Assembly (NCBI RefSeq): GCF_001293465.1
Contig: NZ_JSYZ01000019.1
Coordinates: 182,966 to 246,965 of the forward strand
DNA length: 64,000 nucleotides
Origin: Pseudomonas asplenii
GTDB lineage: Bacteria; Pseudomonadota; Gammaproteobacteria; Pseudomonadales; Pseudomonadaceae
Reading direction: 5' to 3'
The translations under genes and the position numbers were made by a program. A model generated the notes under the pieces. It was not told the origin of the DNA and searched no databases. It worked only from the letters and a program-made list of their open reading frames with translations. Positions 8,655-16,662 of the stretch are shown here, piece by piece; within the stretch, counting starts at the first letter, position 1; each line of letters begins with the position of its first letter.

Positions 8655-9833
8655 TCACTTGGACAGAAACCGCATCCCTTCTTCCAGGCCCCGCAGGGTC
8701 AGCGGATACATCTGGTCCTCGATCAGGTCGCGCACGATGTTGGTCGAAGATGTGTACCCCCAGGTGTCCTTCGGATACGGGTTGATCCAGATGAGCTTCT
8801 TGTATTTCTCCATGAAGCGCTGCATCCACACGTAGCCCGGCTCTTCGTTCCAGTGCTCGACGCTGCCGCCGGCCTGGGTGATCTCGTAGGGCGCCATCGC
8901 CGCATCGCCGACGAACACCACCTTGTAGTCGGCGCCGTACTTGTGCAGCAGGTCCTGGGTCGAGGTGCGCTCCGAGCTGCGGCGCAGGTTGTTCTTCCAC
9001 ACCGACTCGTAGATGAAGTTGTGGAAGTAGAAGTACTCCAGGTGCTTGAACTCGGTCTTGCAGGCCGAGAACAGTTCCTCGCAGATTTTCACGTGGGCGT
9101 CCATCGAGCCGCCGATATCGAACAGCAGCAACAGCTTGACCGTGTTGCGCCGCTCCGGCCGCATCCGGATGTTCAGCAGACCGGCGTCACGGGCGGTATG
9201 GTCGATGGTGCCGTCGATGTCCAGCTCTTCCGCGGCGCCCTGGCGGGCGAACTTGCGCAGGCGCCGCAAGGCCACCTTGATGTTGCGGGTGCCGAGTTCG
9301 ACCTGGTCGTCGAGGTTCTTGTATTCGCGCTGGTCCCAGACCTTGACCGCCTTGCCCTGGCGCTTGCCGGCATCGCCGACGCGAATGCCTTCCGGGTTGA
9401 AACCGCCCGAGCCGAACGGGCTGGTGCCGCCGGTACCGATCCACTTGTTGCCGCCGGCATGACGTTCCTTCTGTTCCTCCAGGCGTTTCTTGAACTCCTC
9501 GATCAGCTTGTCCAGGCCGCCGAGGGACTGGATCTGCGCGCGTTCCTCGTCGCTCAGCGAGCGCTCGAACTCCTTGCGCAGCCAATCCTCGGGGATCAGC
9601 GCCTGCAGGTGGTCGTCGAGCTTTTCCAGGCCGTTGAAGTAGGCGCCGAAGGCCCGGTCGAACTTGTCGAAATGCCGTTCGTCCTTGACCAGGATCGCCC
9701 GCGCCAGGTAGTAGAACTCGTCCATGTCGGCGAAGGTCACGCGCTGTTTCAGCGCGTTGATCAGGTCGAGCAGCTCACGCACCGACACCGGTACCTTGGC
9801 CGCGCGCATTTCATTGAACAGGTTGAGCAGCAT
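8655..9833 (-). CDS. VWA-domain protein of the CoxE type
   Basis: The 392-residue protein has a helical N-terminal region (about 1-190) with a glycine-rich linker (TGGTSPFGSGGFNPEGIR) and a C-terminal von Willebrand A domain from about residue 215. The metal-site motif reads LLLLFDIGGSMDAH, i.e. D-x-G-x-S in place of the classic D-x-S-x-S. The domain continues with VVFVGDAAMAPYEI. It sits 20 bp downstream of a MoxR ATPase gene on the same strand. MoxR/VWA pairs act as chaperone-like devices that insert cofactors or remodel enzymes; the target here is unknown. Confidence 0.85.
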   Translation of the reverse strand: MLLNLFNEMRAAKVPVSVRELLDLINALKQRVTFADMDEFYYLARAILVKDERHFDKFDRAFGAYFNGLEKLDDHLQALIPEDWLRKEFERSLSDEERAQIQSLGGLDKLIEEFKKRLEEQKERHAGGNKWIGTGGTSPFGSGGFNPEGIRVGDAGKRQGKAVKVWDQREYKNLDDQVELGTRNIKVALRRLRKFARQGAAEELDIDGTIDHTARDAGLLNIRMRPERRNTVKLLLLFDIGGSMDAHVKICEELFSACKTEFKHLEYFYFHNFIYESVWKNNLRRSSERTSTQDLLHKYGADYKVVFVGDAAMAPYEITQAGGSVEHWNEEPGYVWMQRFMEKYKKLIWINPYPKDTWGYTSSTNIVRDLIEDQMYPLTLRGLEEGMRFLSK

Positions 9834-9853
9834 GGCTATTGCCCTTCAATGGT

Positions 9854-10699
9854 TTAACGGCTGCCGCGACGGCTCATGAAGGCCAGGCGTTCCAGTAGCT
9901 GGACATCCTGCTCGTTCTTGACCAGCGCACCGGCCAGCGGCGGGATGGCCTTGGTCGGATCGCGCTCGCGCAGCACCGCCTCGCCGATGTTGTCGGCCAT
10001 CAGCAGCTTCAGCCAGTCCACCAGCTCGGAGGTCGACGGCTTTTTCTTCAGGCCCGGCACCTTGCGTACATCGAAGAACACGTCGAGGGCTTCGCTGACC
10101 AGGTCCTTCTTGATGTCCGGGTAGTGGACGTCGACGATCTTCTGCAGGGTTTCGCGGTCCGGGAAGGCGATGTAGTGGAAGAAGCAGCGGCGCAGGAAGG
10201 CGTCCGGCAGTTCCTTTTCGTTGTTGGAGGTAATGATGATGATCGGGCGCTGCCTGGCCTTGATGGTTTCATCGATCTCGTAGACGTAGAACTCCATCTT
10301 GTCGAGTTCCTGCAACAGGTCGTTGGGGAACTCGATATCGGCCTTGTCGATCTCGTCGATCAGCAGGATCACCCGCTCCTCGGACTCGAAGGCCTCCCAG
10401 AGCTTGCCCTTCTTCAGGTAGTTGCGCACATCGTGGACCTTGTCCACGCCCAGTTGCGAATCGCGCAGGCGGCTCACCGCGTCGTACTCGTAGAGGCCCT
10501 GGTGCGCCTTGGTGGTGGACTTGATGTGCCAGGTGATCAGCTTGGCGCCGAAGGACTCGGCCAGTTGCTCGGCGAGCATGGTCTTGCCGGTGCCGGGCTC
10601 GCCCTTGACCAGCAGTGGACGCTCCAGGGTAATGGCGGCGTTGACGGCCAGCTTCAGGTCAGCGGTGGCGACGTAGGCCTGGGTGCCTTCGAACTTCAT
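9854..10699 (-). CDS. MoxR-family AAA+ ATPase
   Basis: The 281-residue protein carries Walker A GEPGTGKTMLAEQ (about residues 36-48), Walker B VILLIDEIDKAD, sensor 1 IIIITSNNEKELPDAFLRRC and an arginine-finger region in FLRRC. It is a single AAA+ module, as usual for MoxR proteins. With the downstream VWA protein it forms a typical two-gene chaperone pair. No cox- or mox-type structural genes lie nearby, so the client cannot be named. Confidence 0.9.
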   Translation of the reverse strand: MKFEGTQAYVATADLKLAVNAAITLERPLLVKGEPGTGKTMLAEQLAESFGAKLITWHIKSTTKAHQGLYEYDAVSRLRDSQLGVDKVHDVRNYLKKGKLWEAFESEERVILLIDEIDKADIEFPNDLLQELDKMEFYVYEIDETIKARQRPIIIITSNNEKELPDAFLRRCFFHYIAFPDRETLQKIVDVHYPDIKKDLVSEALDVFFDVRKVPGLKKKPSTSELVDWLKLLMADNIGEAVLRERDPTKAIPPLAGALVKNEQDVQLLERLAFMSRRGSR

Positions 10700-10850
10700 C
10701 TATGCTTCCTCGAACGGTAGCGCCGGCCCGGCAGCGGGCGGCGGGGGAAATTCCATGTTCCGACTATAACGCGGTGTCCGGTCGAGTGTGAACGCAGACG
10801 GCTTATTCAGTCTCTGAATGGAGCGTCACATCCTGACCTGGTCAGGCCCG

Positions 10851-11930
10851 TCAGCCGGTGCCGGGCTTGGGCTGCTCGTAGCGGGCATTGAAGGCCTGGA
10901 TGAAACCGTTGCGCAATATCTGCAAAAAGGCGGCGAACGCGCTGATATCCTGCTGGTGGACGCTGCCGCTGAGTTCGACGCGGGTGGCGAACTGGTTCTT
11001 CTTCTGGTTTTTCAGCAGGGTCTCGCCGGCGCCGACGATGGCTTCCCAGACCGAGCGCAGCAGGCTCTTGTCCTGGTTCTCGACGTCCTGCTGCCAGTCG
11101 AACACTTCGACATCGTGCAGCAACGGCTTGATATAGCCGGTGAGCCGGCCCTTGTCGGCCTGGGCCTCGATCACCACGTCGCCGCTGCCGCCGTTGAAGT
11201 CGAACTTGCCGTAGGCCGCGGCGAAGTCGTTGACCTTGCGCAGCTCGATGCCGGTGGCCCGCAGGCGGAATTCGAAATCCTCGAAGTTGCTCAGCGGATC
11301 GAAGGTGGCGGTGGTTTCCAGGGGCGCGTGGCCGAGCAGCAGGGCCTTGCCTTCGAAACGCGCATCGCGATGGCCCTTGAGGTCGACGATGTTGGTCAGG
11401 TTGTAGAGGCTGGCATTGACCTGGGTGGCCTGCAGGTTGACCGGTGGCTGGGAGTTGAAGTTGCGGAAGGTGATGCGCCCGTTGTCGATGCGCACCTCGT
11501 TGAGGGTGATCGGCAGCAGTTTGCCCAGTTGGGCGCGCCAGTCGGTGCCCTGACCGGTCTGCGAGGCCTGGCGATTGTTCGCGCCGCCGTCGACGAAGTT
11601 CAGTTCCGGTTCGACGAACTGCACCTCGGCCACCACCGCATGGTTTTCCCAGAGGGCTTTCCAGCTCACCGACAGGTCGATCAGCGGCGCCTTGAGGAAC
11701 GGCACTGGCACCTTGCCGGCGACCTTGACGATTTCCAGCCCGTTGATCCGGTAGGCGCCGCGCCACAGGGCCAGGTCGACATCCGTCACCTGGCCGCGGT
11801 AGTCGCCCATGTCGGCGAGCTTTTCATTCAGGTAGTTGCGTACCAGGTAGGGCAGGGCCAGGTTCACCGCCACCACCAGCAGAACAACAATTGCCAGGCC
11901 CCACAACGGCCAACTGTAACGACGTTTCAT
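10851..11930 (-). CDS. DUF748 / AsmA-like envelope protein
   Basis: A protein of about 359 residues with an N-terminal signal anchor (MKRRYSWPLWGLAIVVLLVV) and a long beta-rich domain. The pattern LPYLVRNYLNEKL, DVDLALWRGAYRINGLEI and repeated VEVRIDNGRI-like strands resembles DUF748 proteins of the AsmA superfamily, which act in the envelope and may carry lipids. The start is uncertain: ATG 11930 begins the signal anchor, while ATG 11954 would add eight residues. It lies divergent from cysK. Confidence 0.75.
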   Translation of the reverse strand: MKRRYSWPLWGLAIVVLLVVAVNLALPYLVRNYLNEKLADMGDYRGQVTDVDLALWRGAYRINGLEIVKVAGKVPVPFLKAPLIDLSVSWKALWENHAVVAEVQFVEPELNFVDGGANNRQASQTGQGTDWRAQLGKLLPITLNEVRIDNGRITFRNFNSQPPVNLQATQVNASLYNLTNIVDLKGHRDARFEGKALLLGHAPLETTATFDPLSNFEDFEFRLRATGIELRKVNDFAAAYGKFDFNGGSGDVVIEAQADKGRLTGYIKPLLHDVEVFDWQQDVENQDKSLLRSVWEAIVGAGETLLKNQKKNQFATRVELSGSVHQQDISAFAAFLQILRNGFIQAFNARYEQPKPGTG

Positions 11931-12057
11931 CGACGTGCCCCGCAGACTGTCCATAGGCGATGGACCCCCGGCAACGCGAGACGTTCGCATGACTGGACGC
12001 CCGTCACCTCGGGGCATACCCTTGTGGGCTAATTCTCAAATGAACATAGGACCTGTC

Positions 12058-13032
12058 ATGAGCCGTATTTTTGCCGACAACGCCCATTCCATCGGTAATA
12101 CGCCCCTGGTTCAGATCAACCGCATCGCCCCCCGCGGCGTAACCATCCTGGCCAAGATCGAAGGGCGCAACCCGGGGTATTCGGTGAAGTGCCGGATCGG
12201 CGCGAACATGATCTGGGACGCCGAAAGCAGCGGCCGCCTCAAGCCGGGCATGACCATCGTCGAGCCGACCTCCGGCAACACCGGCATCGGCCTGGCCTTC
12301 GTCGCCGCCGCCCGCGGTTACAAGCTGCTGCTGACCATGCCGGCGTCCATGAGCATCGAGCGGCGCAAGGTGCTCAAGGCCCTGGGGGCCGAACTGGTGC
12401 TGACCGAGCCGGCCAAGGGCATGAAAGGCGCTATCGAGAAGGCCGGTGAAATCGTCAACAGCGATCCGGCCCGGTACTTCATGCCGGCGCAGTTCGACAA
12501 CCCGGCCAACCCGGCGATCCACGAAAAGACCACCGGTCCGGAAATCTGGAACGACACCGATGGCGCGGTCGACGTGCTGGTGGCTGGCGTCGGCACCGGC
12601 GGCACCATCAGCGGCGTTTCGCGCTACATCAAGCAGACCCAGGGCAAGCCGATCCTCTCGGTGGCGGTGGAACCGGTGACGTCGCCAGTAATCACCCAGA
12701 CCCTGGCCGGGCAGGAGGTCAAGCCGTCGCCGCACAAGATTCAGGGCATCGGTGCCGGTTTCGTGCCGAAGAACCTCGACCTGTCGCTGGTCGACCGGGT
12801 CGAGCTGGTGACCGACGAGGAGTCCAAGGCCATGGCCCTGCGGCTGATGCAGGAGGAGGGCATCCTCTGTGGCATCTCCTGTGGCGCGGCGATGGCGGTG
12901 GCCGTGCGCCTGGCGGAAACCCCGGAGATGCAGGGCAAGACCATCGTCGTGGTGCTGCCGGACTCCGGCGAGCGCTACCTGTCGAGCATGCTCTTCAGCG
13001 ACCTGTTCACCGAGCAGGAAAACCAGCAGTAA
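12058..13032 (+). CDS. cysK: Cysteine synthase A (O-acetylserine sulfhydrylase)
   Basis: The 324-residue PLP enzyme makes cysteine from O-acetylserine and sulfide. Visible marks are the Schiff-base lysine in PGYSVKCRIGANMIWDAE (about residue 44), the substrate loop EPTSGNTGIGLA, the PLP phosphate loop GVGTGGTISGVSRY and the late PDSGERYLSS. SVKCRIGANMIWDAE is closer to enteric CysK than to CysM. ATG 12058 gives the standard N-terminus. A strong hairpin at 13058-13092 follows. Confidence 0.95.
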   Translation: MSRIFADNAHSIGNTPLVQINRIAPRGVTILAKIEGRNPGYSVKCRIGANMIWDAESSGRLKPGMTIVEPTSGNTGIGLAFVAAARGYKLLLTMPASMSIERRKVLKALGAELVLTEPAKGMKGAIEKAGEIVNSDPARYFMPAQFDNPANPAIHEKTTGPEIWNDTDGAVDVLVAGVGTGGTISGVSRYIKQTQGKPILSVAVEPVTSPVITQTLAGQEVKPSPHKIQGIGAGFVPKNLDLSLVDRVELVTDEESKAMALRLMQEEGILCGISCGAAMAVAVRLAETPEMQGKTIVVVLPDSGERYLSSMLFSDLFTEQENQQ

Positions 13033-13057
13033 CAGGCGGGGCGACGCCGGCCTTTTC

Positions 13058-13092
13058 CCCACAGGCCGGCTCCCGGTGGGCCGGCCTGTGGG
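13058..13092. repeat. Perfect 13-bp inverted repeat after cysK
   Basis: CCCACAGGCCGGC pairs exactly with GCCGGCCTGTGGG across a 9-nt loop. There is no U-run after it, so it may be a REP-like palindrome or a factor-dependent 3' end and not a classic terminator. Confidence 0.75.
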
Positions 13093-13288
13093 CGATCATG
13101 GATTGACCTGACCTGCATCAGTCCGCCTTCAGGCGCCTTATGCTAATTAACGCTTTGTTGCGCAGTTCTTAACGCTGATTGTTGAGTTGCGCGGGTTTTT
13201 CCGGCGGTCGGTAATGTTTATCATGGCCGGCTGCCACGTCTCGTGGATTTTTCCTACCCGGACGTCGCCCATTTTCAAGGAGTGCTGA

Positions 13289-14227
13289 ATGACCTTTTCC
13301 TTCGCCGCCAAGGCCGCCGTGTTGCTGCTGTTCGTGGGCAGTACGCTCTACGTGCATCTGCGGGGCAAGGCGCGTTTGCCGGTATTGCGCCAGTTCGTCA
13401 ACCATTCGGCGCTGTTCGCTCCGTACAACGCCCTGATGTACCTGTTTTCCGCGGTGCCGTCCAGACCGTACCTGGACCGCAGCAAGTTTCCCGAACTGGA
13501 CGTGCTCAAGGACAACTGGCAGGTGATCCGCGAGGAAGCCATGCACCTGTTCGACGAGGGCTACATCCGGGCCGCCGAGAAGAACAACGACGCCGGCTTC
13601 GGTTCGTTCTTCAAGAAGGGTTGGAAGCGTTTCTACCTCAAATGGTATGACAAGCCGCTGCCGTCGGCCGAAATGCTCTGCCCGAAGACCGTCGAGCTGG
13701 TCAGCCGCATCCCCAACGTCAAGGGCGCGATGTTCGCCCTGCTGCCCGGCGGCAGCCACCTGAACCCGCACCGCGATCCGTTCGCCGGTTCGCTGCGTTA
13801 TCACCTGGGCCTGTCGACGCCGAACTCCGACGATTGCCGGATTTTCGTCGATGGCCAGGTCTACGCCTGGCGTGACGGTGAAGACGTGATGTTCGACGAG
13901 ACCTACGTGCACTGGGTCAAGAACGAAACCGAGCAGACCCGGGTCATCCTGTTCTGCGACGTCGAACGGCCGTTGAGCAACCGCCTGATGACCTCGATCA
14001 ACCGTTCGGTCAGCGCCTTCCTGGGCCGTGCCACCGCACCGCAGAACGTCGATGACGAGCGCGTGGGCGGGATCAACCAGGCCTATGCCTGGAGCAAGCG
14101 CTTCAGCGACAACTTCAGCAGCGTGGTCAAGCAGTGGAAGCGCAAGCATCCCAAGGCCTACCGCGTGATGCGTCCGGTGCTGGCGGTCCTGGTGGCCTGG
14201 GCCCTCGGCTACTGGCTGTTCGGCTGA
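13289..14227 (+). CDS. lpxO: Fe(II)/2-oxoglutarate lipid A hydroxylase, LpxO family
   Basis: The 312-residue protein belongs to the aspartyl/asparaginyl beta-hydroxylase fold. It has an N-terminal membrane anchor (about residues 6-24) and the iron-binding H-x-D..H set in GGSHLNPHRDPFAGSLRYHL (about 152-171) and MFDETYVHWVKNE (about 200-212). A second hydrophobic helix lies at the very C-terminus (LAVLVAWALGYWLFG). LpxO adds a 2-hydroxyl to the secondary laurate of lipid A at the inner membrane, changing outer-membrane barrier properties. Length fits LpxO. It stands alone, with no other lipid A gene next to it. Confidence 0.85.
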   Translation: MTFSFAAKAAVLLLFVGSTLYVHLRGKARLPVLRQFVNHSALFAPYNALMYLFSAVPSRPYLDRSKFPELDVLKDNWQVIREEAMHLFDEGYIRAAEKNNDAGFGSFFKKGWKRFYLKWYDKPLPSAEMLCPKTVELVSRIPNVKGAMFALLPGGSHLNPHRDPFAGSLRYHLGLSTPNSDDCRIFVDGQVYAWRDGEDVMFDETYVHWVKNETEQTRVILFCDVERPLSNRLMTSINRSVSAFLGRATAPQNVDDERVGGINQAYAWSKRFSDNFSSVVKQWKRKHPKAYRVMRPVLAVLVAWALGYWLFG

Positions 14228-14587
14228 TCTGTTGCAATAGGTGACGAGCGCTGGTTATAGTCAGCGCTCGGTGCATCGCCTGATTCACCGTCGTTTCCCC
14301 TCACTGAAGATCTGCCTATGCCAGCTTCCTCCCTCAACGCGGTCGTCGTTCCAGCGCTCAACGCTGGCGTAGTGCCGTGCGGAAGCCTGCAACCGCTGCA
14401 GATCAGTCATTACCCACCACCTGTCAGTAGCACGCCGGTGTGCGCCGTCGTATCACCGCCAGGCGTCGTTGGCATTCGGGGCTGATCAGCAAGCGTTGCT
14501 GTTTTCCTGCCTGCCCGCCTGAAAAAACCTACTGAATCTTCAGCTTCACAGCTGAGTTGGCATTTGCCTGAATCACAGGTGGTATCC
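14228..14587. other. 360-bp gap between lpxO and a DMT transporter
   Basis: The gap holds a 9-bp perfect hairpin at 14245-14270 (CGAGCGCTG / CAGCGCTCG, 8-nt loop) without a U-run, then a 55-codon open frame at 14318-14485, then about 100 bp with no obvious gene. It could be a structured leader for the transporter. Confidence 0.5.
14318..14485 (+). CDS. Possible 55-residue leader ORF upstream of a DMT transporter
   Basis: ATG 14318 opens a 55-codon frame ending TGA 14483-14485. It encodes a Val/Pro/Ser-rich peptide (begins MPASSLNAVVVPALNAGVVP) with two Cys and no clear signal peptide. The ribosome site is weak (GAAG about 10 nt upstream). It lies about 100 bp before the transporter start. 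It could be a regulatory leader peptide or chance coding in GC-rich DNA; I cannot decide. Confidence 0.25.
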   Translation: MPASSLNAVVVPALNAGVVPCGSLQPLQISHYPPPVSSTPVCAVVSPPGVVGIRG

Positions 14588-15451
14588 ATGTTGGTCATTT
14601 CAAAGCAATCCGCGACTGCGGCGGCTTCGACGAGTCTGTTCGTGCTGCTCTGGAGCAGCGGGGCTATCTTCTCCAAGTGGGGCCTGGCCCATGCCTCGCC
14701 GTTCGCCTTTCTGCTGGTGCGTTTTTCCATTGCCCTGCTGGGCCTGCTGTTGCTGGTCCCGCTGCTCAAGTTCAAGTTGCCCAAAGGCGGCAAGCCGCTG
14801 CGTTATGCCGCGGCGACGGGGCTGGTGTTGCTCGGCGCCTACCAGATCTTCTATCTGCTGGCGCTGGACCTGAAGGTCACGCCGGGCGTCATGGCGACGA
14901 TCATGGGCGTGCAGCCGATCCTCACGGCGGTGCTGATGGAGCGCCAGCGCTCCTGGAGCCGGATGTTCGGTCTCGGGTTGGGGCTGGCGGGGCTGATCCT
15001 GGTGGTCTACCAGGGCATCGGCCTGGCGGGCATGTCGCTGGCCGGGATGCTCTTCGGCCTGCTGGCGCTGGCGAGCATGACCTTCGGTTCGATCATGCAG
15101 AAGCGCATCACCGACAATCCCCTCGGCACGCTGCCGGTGCAGTACCTGGCCGGGCTGCTGTTGTGCGGAGTGTTCGTGCCGTTCCAGCCGTTTCATGTCG
15201 AGACCGGCAGTGGCTTCATCATTCCGGTGCTGTGGATGGGGCTGGTGGTGTCGGTGCTGGCGACGTTGTTGCTGTACCGGCTGATCGCCCGGGGCAATCT
15301 GGTGAATGTCACCAGCCTGTTCTACCTGGTGCCGGCGGTGACGGCGGTCATGGATTACCTGATCTTCGGTAACCGGCTGGCGTTGCTGAGCATGCTCGGG
15401 ATGGGGTTGATCATCGTCGGCCTGGTATTCGTGTTCCGCAAGGCGGGTTGA
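14588..15451 (+). CDS. DMT-superfamily (EamA) transporter
   Basis: The protein of about 287 residues has the ten-helix, two-repeat EamA layout. The first EamA repeat starts SLFVLLWSSGAIFSKWGLAH and the second starts near SLAGMLFGLLALASMTFGSI. Such carriers export amino acids, nucleosides or drugs; the substrate cannot be read here. ATG 14588 is chosen over 14564 because the extra eight residues add nothing to the first helix. REP copies follow its stop. Confidence 0.85.
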   Translation: MLVISKQSATAAASTSLFVLLWSSGAIFSKWGLAHASPFAFLLVRFSIALLGLLLLVPLLKFKLPKGGKPLRYAAATGLVLLGAYQIFYLLALDLKVTPGVMATIMGVQPILTAVLMERQRSWSRMFGLGLGLAGLILVVYQGIGLAGMSLAGMLFGLLALASMTFGSIMQKRITDNPLGTLPVQYLAGLLLCGVFVPFQPFHVETGSGFIIPVLWMGLVVSVLATLLLYRLIARGNLVNVTSLFYLVPAVTAVMDYLIFGNRLALLSMLGMGLIIVGLVFVFRKAG

Positions 15452-15505
15452 TGCGTCTCTGGAACGGGTACGGCAGCCTGGTGCTGTTGTGCCTGTTCCG
15501 GAGCA

Positions 15506-15585
15506 TTCGCGGGCAAGCCCTGCTCCTACAGGATGGCGTCGCTCCGTGCGATCCACAATCTGTAGGAGCCGGGCTTGCCCGCGAA
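15506..15585. repeat. REP doublet
   Basis: TTCGCGGGCAAGCCCTGCTC (from 15506) and the inverse copy TGTAGGAGCCGGGCTTGCCC with GCGAA (15561-15585) lie between two convergent transporter genes. Confidence 0.9.
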
Positions 15586-15609
15586 TGGGCCCTCAAATTT
15601 CCTACAGCG

Positions 15610-16518
15610 TTACCGCTGCGCCACGGCGCCGGCTTTCGCCACCGCCGGCTTCAACACCAGCCACAACGCCACCGCGATCAATACCCCGCCGTACAGATGC
15701 GCCATCGACAGCGGCTCATCGAGAAACAATGCCCCCCACAACACTCCGAATGCCGGGATCATGAAGGTCACGGTCATCGATTTCACCGGCCCGATATTGC
15801 TCAGCAGCTTGAAATACACGATGTAGGCGAACGCCGTGCAGATCAGGCCGAGCCCCAGCAGCGCACCCCAGACTTCAAGGCCGCCCCAGCTTGCCGGCGG
15901 GTGGCTGATGGCGCTGGCGGCGAAGAACGGCAGGATCACCAGCGTCGCACCGAACATGCTGCCCAGGGCCGACAGCCGTGGGTCGAGCCCGCCCTGATGG
16001 TCGAGCCAGCGCCGGGTCAGGAAACCGGCGAAGCCATAGCTGGTGGTGGCGAGCAGGCAGGCGCCCGCACCCAGTAGCAGGTCGAGGTCGAAGGTCACCG
16101 GGCCGGCCCGGGTCAGCACCGCCACACCGAACAGCCCGAGGAAAATCCCCAGCAGCTTGTTCAGCGTGAACTTTTCGTGGAAGAACAGGCCGCCGATCAG
16201 CACCCCCATCAACGGCGTGGTGGCGTTGAAGATCGACGAGTAGCCGGCCGGCAGCACCTTGGCCGCCACCGAATACAGGGTCGCCGGCAGCCCCGAGTTG
16301 ATCACCCCGAGCAGCAGGCAGACCTTGAACTTGCCCTTGAAGTCCCATTTCACGCGCATCAGCGCGAGCATCGCCAGCAGGCCGACAGCCGCGATCGAGA
16401 CACGAAAGAACGCAGTGGGAAACGCACCCAGCACAGGGGCAATGATGCGCATGAACAGGAAGCTGGCGCCCCAGACGGCAGCCAGGCTGAACATGCGGAC
16501 GATATCGGCGGGATTCAC
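15610..16518 (-). CDS. DMT-superfamily (EamA) transporter
   Basis: The 302-residue protein has ten predicted helices in two EamA repeats. The first opens VRMFSLAAVWGASFLFMRII; the second starts near GAGACLLATTSYGFAGFLTR. The C-terminus is basic. It is convergent with the preceding transporter of the same superfamily but is not a close duplicate. It is divergent from aceK with about 145 bp between starts. Substrate unknown. Confidence 0.85.
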   Translation of the reverse strand: MNPADIVRMFSLAAVWGASFLFMRIIAPVLGAFPTAFFRVSIAAVGLLAMLALMRVKWDFKGKFKVCLLLGVINSGLPATLYSVAAKVLPAGYSSIFNATTPLMGVLIGGLFFHEKFTLNKLLGIFLGLFGVAVLTRAGPVTFDLDLLLGAGACLLATTSYGFAGFLTRRWLDHQGGLDPRLSALGSMFGATLVILPFFAASAISHPPASWGGLEVWGALLGLGLICTAFAYIVYFKLLSNIGPVKSMTVTFMIPAFGVLWGALFLDEPLSMAHLYGGVLIAVALWLVLKPAVAKAGAVAQR

Positions 16519-16662
16519 GGTGGGCTTCCTTGGCAGGCTAGGGCGAGCAAGTGTGTCGGGATGTTACGTTCAGGGCAAGGTTGCACAACACGATGACAGG
16601 CTTCTAAGCTCAACGGGCTCGCGACCAGAACAACGAACGAAAAATCCCGCAGAGGTTTGACT

